Part shown: piece after piece, positions 18,316 to 27,395 of the stretch
How positions within the stretch are numbered: position 1 is the stretch's first letter
Layout of the letters: the number at the start of each line of letters is the position of its first letter
Assembly: GCA_046705265.1 (NCBI GenBank)
Contig: JBJKQL010000103.1
Coordinates: forward strand, 20,270 to 84,269
Direction of reading: 5' to 3'
Length of the DNA: 64,000 nucleotides
Source of the DNA: JAJYTL01 sp046705265
Lineage (GTDB): Bacteria; Pseudomonadota; Alphaproteobacteria; Ferrovibrionales; Ferrovibrionaceae
Program-made: the position numbers and the translations under genes
Notes under the pieces: generated by a model
Databases searched by the model: none
What the model saw: the letters and a program-made list of their open reading frames with translations, nothing else
Told to the model about the DNA's origin: nothing

Positions 18316-18993
18316 ATGACGTCCCGGCGGGTCTTGAGCAAATCGCGGGTGCGGCCAGAACGGCTGGCGTTCGCGCTTCTCTCGGCGCTTTGGCTCGGGG
18401 GTTGCGTGCGATTTCCATCCTTGGGAGAGGCGCCGAGGTTTTACGAACTTGCGCCGAATCTGGCCGCACGCTCGGTGCCGCGCCAGCCGGTAGTCTGGCA
18501 ACTCGCGGTCGACGAACCGACGGCCCCGGCCGCGCTTGATACGGACCGCATAGCGCTCAGGCCCAATCCCCTACAAATCGAATACTACGGCCATGCGCGC
18601 TGGGCGGATCCGGTGCCAAAGATGGTGCAGCGGCTGCTTATCAAAGGTTTTGAGCAAAGCGGCCGCATCGTCGGCGTGGGGGCAGCCGGCATGGGCCTCA
18701 GGGCCGATTATGAACTACATAGCGAGCTGTGGAATTTTACCGCCAATTACCGGGGCGGCAGCAGGTCCCCCACAGTGCGCGTTCGGCTGGTCGTCAAAAT
18801 CATGCGCGAGGCGGATGGTACGATAATCGCGATGCGAAGCTTCGCGGCGAACGTACCTGCCGCAAGCGACACCATGGGGGGCGTGACCGAAGCCTTTGAT
18901 CGGGCACTCGGACGAGTGATTGACGCCGTGGTTCCATGGGTCCTTGCCGCTCCGCGTTCCCGCTCACGGCTCATGGGAACTCGCCAGCAGTAA
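18316..18993 (+). CDS. ABC-type transport auxiliary lipoprotein (PqiC-like)
   Basis: A 225-residue lipoprotein. The signal segment RLAFALLSALWLGGC ends in the lipobox LGGC, so it would be lipid-anchored to the outer or inner membrane. The mature part follows the PqiC/DUF330-like pattern: FYELAP near the N terminus, DTDRIALRPNPLQIEYYGHARWADPVPKMVQ, and a C-terminal helix with VTEAFDRALGRVIDAVV. ATG at 18316 has AGGTGG five bases before it; an earlier GTG at 18307 is possible. Directly downstream of mlaEFD, it is the likely outer-membrane partner of this MCE system. No mlaC or mlaA is next to it. Confidence 0.83.
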   Translation: MTSRRVLSKSRVRPERLAFALLSALWLGGCVRFPSLGEAPRFYELAPNLAARSVPRQPVVWQLAVDEPTAPAALDTDRIALRPNPLQIEYYGHARWADPVPKMVQRLLIKGFEQSGRIVGVGAAGMGLRADYELHSELWNFTANYRGGSRSPTVRVRLVVKIMREADGTIIAMRSFAANVPAASDTMGGVTEAFDRALGRVIDAVVPWVLAAPRSRSRLMGTRQQ

Positions 18994-19235
18994 CGGCGGT
19001 ATCAGGCGCAACTGTAAGGGCGGCGGCACGGCCGAAGGCCGATCTTTTGTTCGTCATACGCCCATTTCTTTTGTTTTCAGGGTACTCCTTTCACCCTATA
19101 TCTTTCACGCACGGGGCCAAGCGGATTTCGGTTTGGGCGACGCCTGGGGTTGGCTTGTGGATTAATGGCCGGGGACGCGGGCGTGTGCCGCGCGGACATG
19201 GGCCACGCCCACGGTACAGGAGCAAGAACTACAGA

Positions 19236-22200
19236 ATGGTGAAGGCGGCCTACGGTGTTTCTTTTGACGAGCTTTACCATCGTGACGGGTTGGCTCGCCT
19301 CGACCGCGCGTTCCTCGACTTCCTTGGCGTCGCCGACCCGGATCTGAAGGGCCGTCTCGAGCTTGGCCGGGCGGCGCCCGATAGCCTCGACCACGCAGGG
19401 CATTCGGCACTCATGCTGGCGCTCGGCCCGCATCTGGACGATTTTATCGCGGATTTTTTCGATATTCGCGCCGAAGTTCAGGCGCTTGCCGCCCGCCATC
19501 ACAAGCTCGCGCCGCTTTATGCCTGCAAGCGTCTCTTCGTGCAGCGCCAGGCGATGAAGAAATTCAAGCCGGCGGAGGCCGAAGGCTTTGACGGGCCCGC
19601 GCTCGAGGCGGCGCTTGCGGAGCGAATCGGCGACGTCTTCGACGAGCTTGCCTTTGCCACGGCATTGACGGCTTGGGAGGCAGCGGCGGACACCCATGCC
19701 AACGATCTCGATCTCGCGCTCCGATATGCCGCCTGGGCGGCACTGACGCCCGAAGGCAAGGCGCGCCACCACCGGGGCGTGCTGTTCAAGGCTCCCGCCA
19801 AGCTCGATCCTGACAACCTCATTGCTCTGGTCCGCGAAGATAAGGGGGGCGTCGTCAGCTATAGCCTGCCTGATGACCACCTGCGTCGGCGCGAGGGCTT
19901 CGCGCTTACCGATACCGGCACCGATCTCAAAGGCGCGTTAGACGAGGTCAACTACTGCATCTGGTGTCATCACCAGGGCAAGGATTCATGCTCCCATGGT
20001 TTCCGCGAGAAACCGGCGAAGGACGCGGCGCCCGGTACCCCCGGCGCCTTCCGCGAGAATGCGTTCGGCGTCAAGCTCACCGGCTGCCCGCTGGAAGAGT
20101 GCATCTCGGAATTTCAGGAGATGAAGGCTGCAGGCCAAGTTCTCGCCGCGCTTGCCGCCATCACGCTCGACAATCCGATGGCGGCAGCAACCGGGCACCG
20201 CATCTGCAACGACTGCATGAAGGGCTGCATCTATCAGAAGCAGGAGCCGGTCAATATTCCCCAGTCGGAGACGCGGACGCTGCGCGACGTTCTCGAACTG
20301 CCGTATGGATTCGAGATCTACAGCCTGTTGACGCGCTGGAACCCGATGGATCTCCACCGCCCTTACCCGAAGGCTCCGAGTGGTCGGCGGGTTCTGATCG
20401 TCGGTATGGGGCCTGCCGGCTTCACTCTTGCCCATCAGCTGATGAACGAAGGTCATATGGTGGTCGGCATCGATGGCCTGAAGATCGAGCCGCTGCCCGC
20501 GGAAATATCCGGCGTCGATGCGTTCGGTCGCCGCCAGCCGTTCCGGCCGATCCGCGACGTGAACGAGCTTTACGAATCTCTCGATCATCGGTTGATGGCG
20601 GGTTTTGGCGGCGTCGCCGAATACGGCATCACCGTCCGCTGGGACAAGAATTTCCTGAAGCTGATCCGCCTGCTGATCGAGCGGCGCGGCGAATTTTCGC
20701 TGTTCGGCGGTGTCCGCTTTGGCAGCACCCTTTCAACCGCGGATGCTTTCGCACTTGGCTTCGACCACGTGGCACTTGCGGTTGGTGCCGGACGTCCGAC
20801 CGTGCTTGACATGCCGAATGGCCTTGCGCGCGGCGTGCGCACGGCTTCCGATTTTCTCATGGCGCTGCAGCTCACCGGCGCTGCGAAAGAGGATTCGATC
20901 GCCAATATGCAGATCCGCCTTCCGGTGGTGGTGATCGGCGGTGGCTTGACCGCGGTCGACGCAGCAACCGAATCGCTCGCCTATTATCCGGCGCAAGTCG
21001 AAAAGTTTCTCCGCCGCTACGAAATCATAGTCGGAGAACGGGGCGAAGCGGCCGTGCGCGCGCCCTGGACGCCCGACGAAGCGGCGATCGCCGATACGTT
21101 CCTCGACCATGCCCGACAGATTCGGGTCGAGCGACAGAATGCGGCGCGCGAGGCGCGCCCGGCGCGCATCCGTGAGCTTCTACAAGGATGGGGCGGCGTC
21201 ACCATCGCCTACCGCAAACGCTTGATCGACAGCCCGTCGTATACCCTGAACCATGAAGAAGTGGCGAAGGCGCTTGAAGAGGGGATCCGATTCGCCGAGG
21301 CGCTCGACCCGCGGGCGGTAGAGGTGGATCGCTTCGGCCATGCTGCCGCGATCCGTATGGCGGTGATGCGGCGCGATGAAGACGGGAATTGGACGGAGAG
21401 CGGCGAGGCGGTGCTGCCCGCGGCCTCGATCCTGATCGCGGCCGGCACCCAACCCAACACCGTGCTGGCGCGCGAGGAACATGAAGACTTTCCTATTTCG
21501 CGACGCTATTTCCAGGCTTGCGACGAGGATGGCAATCCGGTGACGCCCGAGCGCGCGATATCGAAGCCGGATGCGGTACGGGTCCTGTTGAAGAAGCGCG
21601 AAGACGGCCGTTTCATGAGCTTCTTCGGCGACGTTCACCCATCCTACTTCGGTAACGTTGTTAAGGCCATGGCGAGCGCGAAGCAGGGTTATCCGACCCT
21701 GAGCCGTGTTCTCGGCCGCCATGCGCCGGCCTCGGATCTGGACGACAAGGCCTTCCTCGCGCGGCTCGACAAAGGGCTCCGTGCCAAAGTCGAGGCGGTG
21801 AATCGCCTCGCGCCGAACATCGTCGAGGTGGTCGTGCAGGCGCCCTTCGCCGCCCGGCGCTTCCGCCCGGGCCAATTCTATCGACTGCAGAACTACGAAA
21901 CATTTGCCATGCGCACCGAAGGCACCACGCTTGCCATGGAAGGGATCGCTCTGACGGGCGCTTCGGTTGACGAGGAAAAGGGCTTGATCTCGACCATCGC
22001 GCTGGAGATGGGTGGCTCCTCCGATCTGTGCACCTTTCTTGCTCCCGGCGAGCCGGTCGTGTTAATGGGGCCGACGGGGGCACCGACTGAAATTCCGCCC
22101 GGCATTACTGTCGCGCTGCTCGGCGGCGGGCTTGGCAATGCGGTTCTGTTCTCGATCGGGGCGGCATTGCGTGCCGCGGGATCGCGCGTCCTCTATTTTG

Positions 22201-22757
22201 CCGCCTATCGCAAGCCGGCCGATCGCTACAAGGAGGCCGAGATCGAGCGCGCTGCCGATCTCGTTGTCTGGTGCTGCGAAGAGGCGCCGGGCTTCACCCC
22301 AAGCCGGCCGCAGGACCGGAGTTTCGTCGGCAATGTGATACAGGCGATGACGGCTTACGCGTCGGGCGCACTCGGCCCGGTACCCATTCCGGTACAGGAG
22401 GTAGATCGCATAATCGCCATCGGTTCCGACCGCATGATGGCGGCGGTGGCGGCGGCGCGGTCGGCCGAGCTTCGGCCCTATCTCCGCCCCGATCACGTGG
22501 CAATCGGCTCCATTAACTCGCCGATGCAATGCATGATGAAGGAAATCTGCGCCCAGTGCCTGCAGCCGCATGTCGATCCGCAGACCGGAAAGACGGTTTA
22601 TGTCTTTTCCTGCTTCAACCAGGATCAACCCTTGGATAGCGTCGATTTCGTCGGCCTTGCTGCCAGGCTCGGACAGAATGCCACGACCGAGAAGTTGACC
22701 CGGCAGTGGATCGATCGCTGCCTCGTGCGTCTCGAAAAACGTCCGCAGGTCGCATAA
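19236..22757 (+). CDS. Large FAD/NAD(P)/Fe-S oxidoreductase (GltD-like plus PyrK-like domains)
   Basis: A 1173-residue multi-domain electron-transfer protein. Residues 1-230 are helical and unrecognised. Next come cysteine clusters: CIWC at about 241-244 with a third Cys in KDSC, GCPLEEC, and CNDCMKGC at 324-331. They suit one or two Fe-S clusters, as in the N terminus of GltD-like proteins. A Rossmann nucleotide site RVLIVGMGPAGF is near 386 and a second, VVVIGGGLTAVDAATE, near 566. The C terminus from about 850 resembles a ferredoxin-NAD reductase/PyrK: FRPGQFYRLQNYE, LGGGLGNAVLF, then a PyrK-like Cys pattern CMMKEICAQC near 1098-1107 and a final Cys near 1126. The frame is open 100 codons upstream, but the ATG at 19236 (AGGAG 13 bases ahead) begins the conserved-looking part. 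Its partner substrate is unknown. Confidence 0.75.
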   Translation: MVKAAYGVSFDELYHRDGLARLDRAFLDFLGVADPDLKGRLELGRAAPDSLDHAGHSALMLALGPHLDDFIADFFDIRAEVQALAARHHKLAPLYACKRLFVQRQAMKKFKPAEAEGFDGPALEAALAERIGDVFDELAFATALTAWEAAADTHANDLDLALRYAAWAALTPEGKARHHRGVLFKAPAKLDPDNLIALVREDKGGVVSYSLPDDHLRRREGFALTDTGTDLKGALDEVNYCIWCHHQGKDSCSHGFREKPAKDAAPGTPGAFRENAFGVKLTGCPLEECISEFQEMKAAGQVLAALAAITLDNPMAAATGHRICNDCMKGCIYQKQEPVNIPQSETRTLRDVLELPYGFEIYSLLTRWNPMDLHRPYPKAPSGRRVLIVGMGPAGFTLAHQLMNEGHMVVGIDGLKIEPLPAEISGVDAFGRRQPFRPIRDVNELYESLDHRLMAGFGGVAEYGITVRWDKNFLKLIRLLIERRGEFSLFGGVRFGSTLSTADAFALGFDHVALAVGAGRPTVLDMPNGLARGVRTASDFLMALQLTGAAKEDSIANMQIRLPVVVIGGGLTAVDAATESLAYYPAQVEKFLRRYEIIVGERGEAAVRAPWTPDEAAIADTFLDHARQIRVERQNAAREARPARIRELLQGWGGVTIAYRKRLIDSPSYTLNHEEVAKALEEGIRFAEALDPRAVEVDRFGHAAAIRMAVMRRDEDGNWTESGEAVLPAASILIAAGTQPNTVLAREEHEDFPISRRYFQACDEDGNPVTPERAISKPDAVRVLLKKREDGRFMSFFGDVHPSYFGNVVKAMASAKQGYPTLSRVLGRHAPASDLDDKAFLARLDKGLRAKVEAVNRLAPNIVEVVVQAPFAARRFRPGQFYRLQNYETFAMRTEGTTLAMEGIALTGASVDEEKGLISTIALEMGGSSDLCTFLAPGEPVVLMGPTGAPTEIPPGITVALLGGGLGNAVLFSIGAALRAAGSRVLYFAAYRKPADRYKEAEIERAADLVVWCCEEAPGFTPSRPQDRSFVGNVIQAMTAYASGALGPVPIPVQEVDRIIAIGSDRMMAAVAAARSAELRPYLRPDHVAIGSINSPMQCMMKEICAQCLQPHVDPQTGKTVYVFSCFNQDQPLDSVDFVGLAARLGQNATTEKLTRQWIDRCLVRLEKRPQVA

Positions 22758-22814
22758 GACAGCGCCGCGGCAAGGCGGCTCTCTTTATCTTTTTTCACGG
22801 AGTGCGATTTTTCT

Positions 22815-24515
22815 ATGAGCAAGGCGCAAGGTCTCGACCGCGGTCTTACCGATTACGGCGATCCGGACTTCTCCCGCTATCTGCGCCGTAGCTTCGCGCA
22901 ATCGATGGGCTATTCGCGCATACTTCTGTCAAAGCCGACGGTCGGCATCGCCCAATCGACGAGCGGATTCAACAATTGCCACCGTCATTTTCCGGAGCTG
23001 ACTGAGGCCGTCAAACGCGGTGTCCTTGCGGCGGGCGGTTTGCCGATCGACTTTCCGACGATTTCGCTCGGCGAGGCCTTCCTACAGCCGACCAGCATGA
23101 TGTTCCGGAATCTGATGGCGATGGATGTTGAGGAGATGGTGCGCGCCCAGCCCATGGACTCGGTGGTTCTGCTTGGCGGCTGCGACAAAACATTGCCGGC
23201 TCTGCTCATGGGCGCGGCTTCGGTCGACCGGCCGGCAGTGGCGCTGATCGGCGGCTCCATGGTGGCGATGCCGTTTGAAGGCGAGCGGCTCGGCGCCTGC
23301 ACTGATTGCCGGCGTTTCTGGGCTGAGTTTCGCGGCGGCCGCATTGATCGCGAGCGGATCGATGATATCGAGTCCCACCTTGCCGTCACCGCCGGGACCT
23401 GCGCGGTGATGGGCACGGCTTCGACCATGGCGGCGGTTGCCGAAGCCTTGGGTATGACCTTGCCCGGCACGGCGGCGATTCCGGCCGTCCATGCGGATCG
23501 GCTGCGCGCCGCCGCCGGGAGGGGCCGCCACCCCGTAAACCACGCCAAGGCCAGCGGGCCGAAGCCGAGCGAGATAATCACCGAGAAATCGATCGAGAAC
23601 GCGCTTCGCGTCATTCTCGCCATCGGCGGTTCGACCAATGCGCTTGTCCACCTTGCCGCGATCGCCGGACGACGCGGCATCCGCGTGCCACTCGGTCGCC
23701 TCAATCGGATCAGCGACGAAACGCCGGTTCTCGTCGATCTCAAGCCAACCGGGCGCCACTATCTGCCCGACCTTTTCGCCGCTGGCGGTCTCGGCGCCGT
23801 GCTCCGCGAGATGACGGATTTGCTTCATCTCGACTGCCTAACCGTTACCGGCGAGACGCTGGGTCAAAGACTCTCTGGGCAACTGGCCTACGTTGACCGC
23901 GAGGTGATCCGTCGCCGCGCCGAACCGGTCCAGGCGGACGGCGGGCTCGTCGCGCTCTTCGGCACGCTGGCGCCGGACGGCGCCGTCCTTAAGCGCTCTG
24001 CCGCCAGTCCCAGCCTGTTCGAGCGCGAGGCGAGGGCCGTGGTCTTCACCTCGCTTGAAGACCTGAGCCGGCGGATTGACGATCCCGATCTCGACGTTGC
24101 GGCAGACGATTTCCTGGTGCTGCAGAACGCGGGGCCGCGCGCCGCGGGCATGCCGGAGGCCGGCTATCTGCCGATCCCTGCGAAGCTCGCCCGCGCCGGC
24201 GTCAAGGACATGGTGCGGATTTCGGATGCCCGCATGAGCGGCACGGCCTACGGCACCGTGGTGCTGCACGTGGCGCCCGAGGCCGCGGCTGGCGGCCCGC
24301 TCGGATTGGTACGAAGCGGCGATCGCATCCGGCTTTCGGTCAAGGAACGGAAGCTCGATCTTCTCGTCGATGCGGCGGCGCTCGATCGACGGCGGGCCGA
24401 GACCACGTTGAAGCCGCCGCCGGCCCGCGGCTACCGCCGGCTTTATCATGAGCATGTCACGCAGGCGCCGGAGGGTTGTGACTTCGACTTCCTGCAAGAG
24501 TCTCCACCAAGATGA
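22815..24515 (+). CDS. IlvD/Edd family dehydratase (first copy)
   Basis: A 566-residue Fe-S dehydratase of the IlvD/Edd family, which dehydrates dihydroxy acids or sugar acids to 2-keto acids. The cluster cysteines are in SGFNNCHRH, LLGGCDKT and TAGTCAVMGTAST. GGSTNALVHL and the C-terminal VRISDARMSGTAYGTVVLHV carry the substrate and Mg region. It differs from biosynthetic IlvD by PTGRHYLPDLFAAGG and the end YRRLYHEHVTQAPEGCDFDFL, which is found in sugar-acid dehydratases such as L-arabinonate dehydratase. The next gene overlaps its end by four bases. A second dehydratase lies at 27396-29126. Confidence 0.85.
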   Translation: MSKAQGLDRGLTDYGDPDFSRYLRRSFAQSMGYSRILLSKPTVGIAQSTSGFNNCHRHFPELTEAVKRGVLAAGGLPIDFPTISLGEAFLQPTSMMFRNLMAMDVEEMVRAQPMDSVVLLGGCDKTLPALLMGAASVDRPAVALIGGSMVAMPFEGERLGACTDCRRFWAEFRGGRIDRERIDDIESHLAVTAGTCAVMGTASTMAAVAEALGMTLPGTAAIPAVHADRLRAAAGRGRHPVNHAKASGPKPSEIITEKSIENALRVILAIGGSTNALVHLAAIAGRRGIRVPLGRLNRISDETPVLVDLKPTGRHYLPDLFAAGGLGAVLREMTDLLHLDCLTVTGETLGQRLSGQLAYVDREVIRRRAEPVQADGGLVALFGTLAPDGAVLKRSAASPSLFEREARAVVFTSLEDLSRRIDDPDLDVAADDFLVLQNAGPRAAGMPEAGYLPIPAKLARAGVKDMVRISDARMSGTAYGTVVLHVAPEAAAGGPLGLVRSGDRIRLSVKERKLDLLVDAAALDRRRAETTLKPPPARGYRRLYHEHVTQAPEGCDFDFLQESPPR

Positions 24516-25231
24516 CCGATGCCGCGAGGAAGGCGCTCGCGATTCGCCATGTCGCGTTCGAGGATCTTGGCATGCTGGAGGAAAGGCTGACCCGGCGCGG
24601 TTTCGACATTCGCTACTGTGAAGCCGGGGTCGACGATTTCGCGACCCTCGATCCCGTGGCCGACGATCTTCTCGTGGTGCTGGGCGGCCCGATCGGGGCC
24701 GATGAGACGGAAAGCTACCCCTTTCTCGCGCCGGAGATCCGGTTTATCGAAAGACGCCTCGCGGCGATCCGGCCGGTGCTTGGGATCTGTCTTGGAGCCC
24801 AGCTTATGGCTCGCGCTCTCGGGGCCCGGGTCTATCCCGGTCCGGCAAAGGAAGTCGGCTGGGCGCCGCTTGCCCTGACGGCAGCGGGCGCTGCCTCGGC
24901 CCTCCGTCATCTTGCGCCAGAGAAGACCTCGGTCCTTCATTGGCATGGCGATACCTTCGACCTGCCGAACGGGGCGGACCTCCTCGCCTCGACGGCCGTG
25001 TGCCGAAACCAGGCCGTTGCCATCGGCAGCCACGCGCTTGCGCTACAGTTTCATGCGGAGGTAACGGCCAAGGGGCTCGAGCGCTGGTTCATCGGTCATA
25101 CGGCCGAGATCGCGGGCATTGCCGGTCTCACGGTCCCAAAGCTCCGCGACGAAACGGCGCGCTCAGCGCCACCGCTCGCTATTCAGGGGCCTCTCTGTTT
25201 TGACGCCTGGCTTGACGCGGCAGGCCTTTAG
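24512..25231 (+). CDS. Class I glutamine amidotransferase-like protein
   Basis: A 239-residue class I GATase, resembling stand-alone GMP-synthase-type amidotransferase domains. The nucleophile elbow is LGICLGAQLMARALGA with Cys near residue 93, and the His-Glu of the triad is in ALQFHAEVT near residue 182. The VLGGPIGADE oxyanion strand is at about residue 57. It would release ammonia from glutamine or hydrolyse a gamma-glutamyl compound. It overlaps the dehydratase gene by four bases, so the two are coupled, but no amination partner is visible. Related proteins are often annotated as glutamine amidotransferase without a known substrate. Confidence 0.85.
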   Translation: MTDAARKALAIRHVAFEDLGMLEERLTRRGFDIRYCEAGVDDFATLDPVADDLLVVLGGPIGADETESYPFLAPEIRFIERRLAAIRPVLGICLGAQLMARALGARVYPGPAKEVGWAPLALTAAGAASALRHLAPEKTSVLHWHGDTFDLPNGADLLASTAVCRNQAVAIGSHALALQFHAEVTAKGLERWFIGHTAEIAGIAGLTVPKLRDETARSAPPLAIQGPLCFDAWLDAAGL

Positions 25232-25280
25232 AACCGGATCGTCTCTTGGCGTTGCGCTTTCTCGACGCCTTCTGATTGGA

Positions 25281-26363
25281 TTAAGCTGGCGCCGGAACGG
25301 CGGCTATCTTTTCAGCTGCAACACCAACCTTCCGCGCGGCGTTGAGGATCGCGCGCATCGCCTCGTCCGAAAGTGGCACCCCTTCCTTCAAGCGGTTTTC
25401 CTTGTTGCGCCGCTCGGGATCGCCCGGCAGCAGCACTTCGCCGCCAGGGCTTGCCGGGCGTGAACTGGTAAAGAAATCGATATAGCTTTTCACTTCAGTG
25501 GCGAATGCACCCTCTGCGGCGAAGGCCTCGGGCTCCATGTAGATCGACAGCATGCCGTTCGAGATGCGCCGTTCGCCCGGCCCGGCGCAGCCTGATCCGG
25601 TGAGGGCGCCGCCGAGCAGTTCGCACATCAAGGCGAGGCCCGATCCCTTGTGTTCGCCCATAGTGCGAATCGCTCCTGGCCCCTTGCGCGGATCGAATGG
25701 GCGATGATTGCCATAGAGCGTCACGGGGTCCTGGCTCATGGTGCCGTCCGGCTCGATCAGGCTTCGCTTCGGCAGCGGCTTGCCGCCGAAGGCCGCGATC
25801 AGCACCTTGCCTTCGGCGACCACCGAGGTGGCAAAGTCAAGGATCAGGGGCGGCCGGTCGGCAAGCGGGATGCCGACCGAGAAGGGCGCCGTGGAAAGAC
25901 GCCGGTCTACCCCGCCGAACGGCGCCACGAGCTGGCTTCCCGCCACATTTACGAAGTGGATCGAGACCAGCCCTGACGACGCAGCGCGTTCCGACCATTC
26001 GCCGATGCGGCCGAGATGGCCGGAATGGCGCAGCGCAATGATTGCGACCTTGGTCTTCTTCGCTTTCTCGATGCCGAGGTCGACCGCTTGCGGTCCGATG
26101 CTCTGGCCAAATCCGTGCTGCCCGTCCACGACGGCGAAACTCTCGTTCTCGCCGATGACGGCAAGCTTCTGGTTGGCAACGACGGTGCCCTGCTCTTCCC
26201 AGACAAGATAGCGCGGCACCCGGATGACGCCGTGGCTGTCGTGGCCGGCGAGATTGGCGCGTATGAGATATTTCGCGATGCGCCTGCCTTCGCCTGGCCG
26301 GGAACCGGCGGAGACAAAGATTTCCTTTACCAAGTTTTGCAGGGGGTCAACGGGCACCAACAC
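25281..26363 (-). CDS. Ldh2-family NAD(P)-dependent dehydrogenase (malate/L-lactate type)
   Basis: A 360-residue member of the Ldh2/MDH2 family that reduces 2-keto acids or oxidises hydroxy acids with NAD(P). Motifs are LIRANLAGHDSHGVIRVPRYL near the N terminus with the catalytic His, ALRHSGHLGRIGEWSE, and PFSVGIPLADRPPLILDFATSV. The C terminus has GEHKGSGLALMCELLGGALTG. The start is GTG at 26363, with AAGGAG seven bases before it. Substrate classes in the family include malate, ureidoglycolate, 2,3-diketo-L-gulonate and sulfolactate. It is divergent from the aldolase at 26536. Confidence 0.87.
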   Translation of the reverse strand: MLVPVDPLQNLVKEIFVSAGSRPGEGRRIAKYLIRANLAGHDSHGVIRVPRYLVWEEQGTVVANQKLAVIGENESFAVVDGQHGFGQSIGPQAVDLGIEKAKKTKVAIIALRHSGHLGRIGEWSERAASSGLVSIHFVNVAGSQLVAPFGGVDRRLSTAPFSVGIPLADRPPLILDFATSVVAEGKVLIAAFGGKPLPKRSLIEPDGTMSQDPVTLYGNHRPFDPRKGPGAIRTMGEHKGSGLALMCELLGGALTGSGCAGPGERRISNGMLSIYMEPEAFAAEGAFATEVKSYIDFFTSSRPASPGGEVLLPGDPERRNKENRLKEGVPLSDEAMRAILNAARKVGVAAEKIAAVPAPA

Positions 26364-26535
26364 AATTTGTCTCCTTCATTTTCCGCGTCTATTGATTATT
26401 TAAAGTCGGTGAGGGGGGCAGCGGCCGGTCTTGACAGAGGCGTCATGCCAGCGGATTTTGCCTCGTGCGTCAATCCACGCGGCGGTCATTGGTCGGCCGT
26501 GCGATGGATGCTGTCGCGAAGAGAGGGAGGGAACC

Positions 26536-27312
26536 TTGCGCGAAAACCGGATCCGGACCATCTGGGGCCAGGGTGAGGCCGCGATCAATGGCTGGCTCAC
26601 CATTCCAAGCAGCGTCTCGGCAGAGACCATGGCGCACCAGGGCTTCGACTCACTGGTCATCGACCTGCAACATGGATTGATCGATTACCAGACGGCGGTC
26701 AGCATACTGCAGGCGATCTCCACCACCGTGGTGACGCCAATGGCGCGCGTGCCATGGCTCGAGCCTGGCATCATCATGAAGCTTCTGGATGCTGGCGCCT
26801 ATGGCATCATCTGCCCGATGGTGAACAGCCGCGAAGAGGCCGAGACCTTTGTCGGCGCTTGCCGTTATGCGCCTAAGGGCTATCGCAGCTTCGGGCCACT
26901 CCGTGCCTTGATGTATGCCGGCGGCGATTATCCGCAGAAGGCAAACGACACTGTGTTGACATTCGCGATGATCGAAACCGCGAAGGCATTGGCCAATCTC
27001 GACAGCATCGCCACCACGCCTGGCCTCGATGCGGTCTACATCGGGCCCGCAGACCTCAGCCTCAGCTTGGGATGCGAGCCGCGGCTTGACCATACCGATC
27101 CCAAGGTCGTGGCCGCGATCGAACGCATCCTAGATGCCGCGACGAAACATGGGGTCAAGGCCGGCATCCATTGTGCTTCGGCCGCATATGCGCAGAGGAT
27201 GATCTCCCGCGGCTTCCGTTTCGCGACCGTGATGAGCGACAACCAGGGGCTGATCAACACCGCGCGCACGACGCTCGGCGCCATGCGTCAAGGTCCGGCG
27301 AAAACCGCCTGA
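26536..27312 (+). CDS. HpcH/HpaI aldolase
   Basis: A 258-residue class II pyruvate-type aldolase similar to 4-hydroxy-2-oxoheptanedioate aldolase (HpcH) and 2-keto-3-deoxy sugar-acid aldolases. Key parts are FDSLVIDLQHGLIDY with the catalytic His, TPMARVPWLEPGIIMKLLDAGAYGIICPMVNS, and IETAKALANLDSIATTPGLDAVYIGPADLSLSLG with the metal ligands. The frame is open upstream, but TTG at 26536 is preceded by AGGGAGG at five bases and gives the family start LRENRIRTIWGQGEAAINGWL. A rare TTG start is therefore preferred. It could cleave the keto acid made by a neighbouring IlvD/Edd dehydratase. Confidence 0.87.
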   Translation: MRENRIRTIWGQGEAAINGWLTIPSSVSAETMAHQGFDSLVIDLQHGLIDYQTAVSILQAISTTVVTPMARVPWLEPGIIMKLLDAGAYGIICPMVNSREEAETFVGACRYAPKGYRSFGPLRALMYAGGDYPQKANDTVLTFAMIETAKALANLDSIATTPGLDAVYIGPADLSLSLGCEPRLDHTDPKVVAAIERILDAATKHGVKAGIHCASAAYAQRMISRGFRFATVMSDNQGLINTARTTLGAMRQGPAKTA

Positions 27313-27395
27313 TACGGTCCGCCGGACAGCCGATGAGAGGCAGCCGCGGCGAAGCCTGTAGCCACCGGTTTATCGATCCCCTTCAGGCACGCTCT

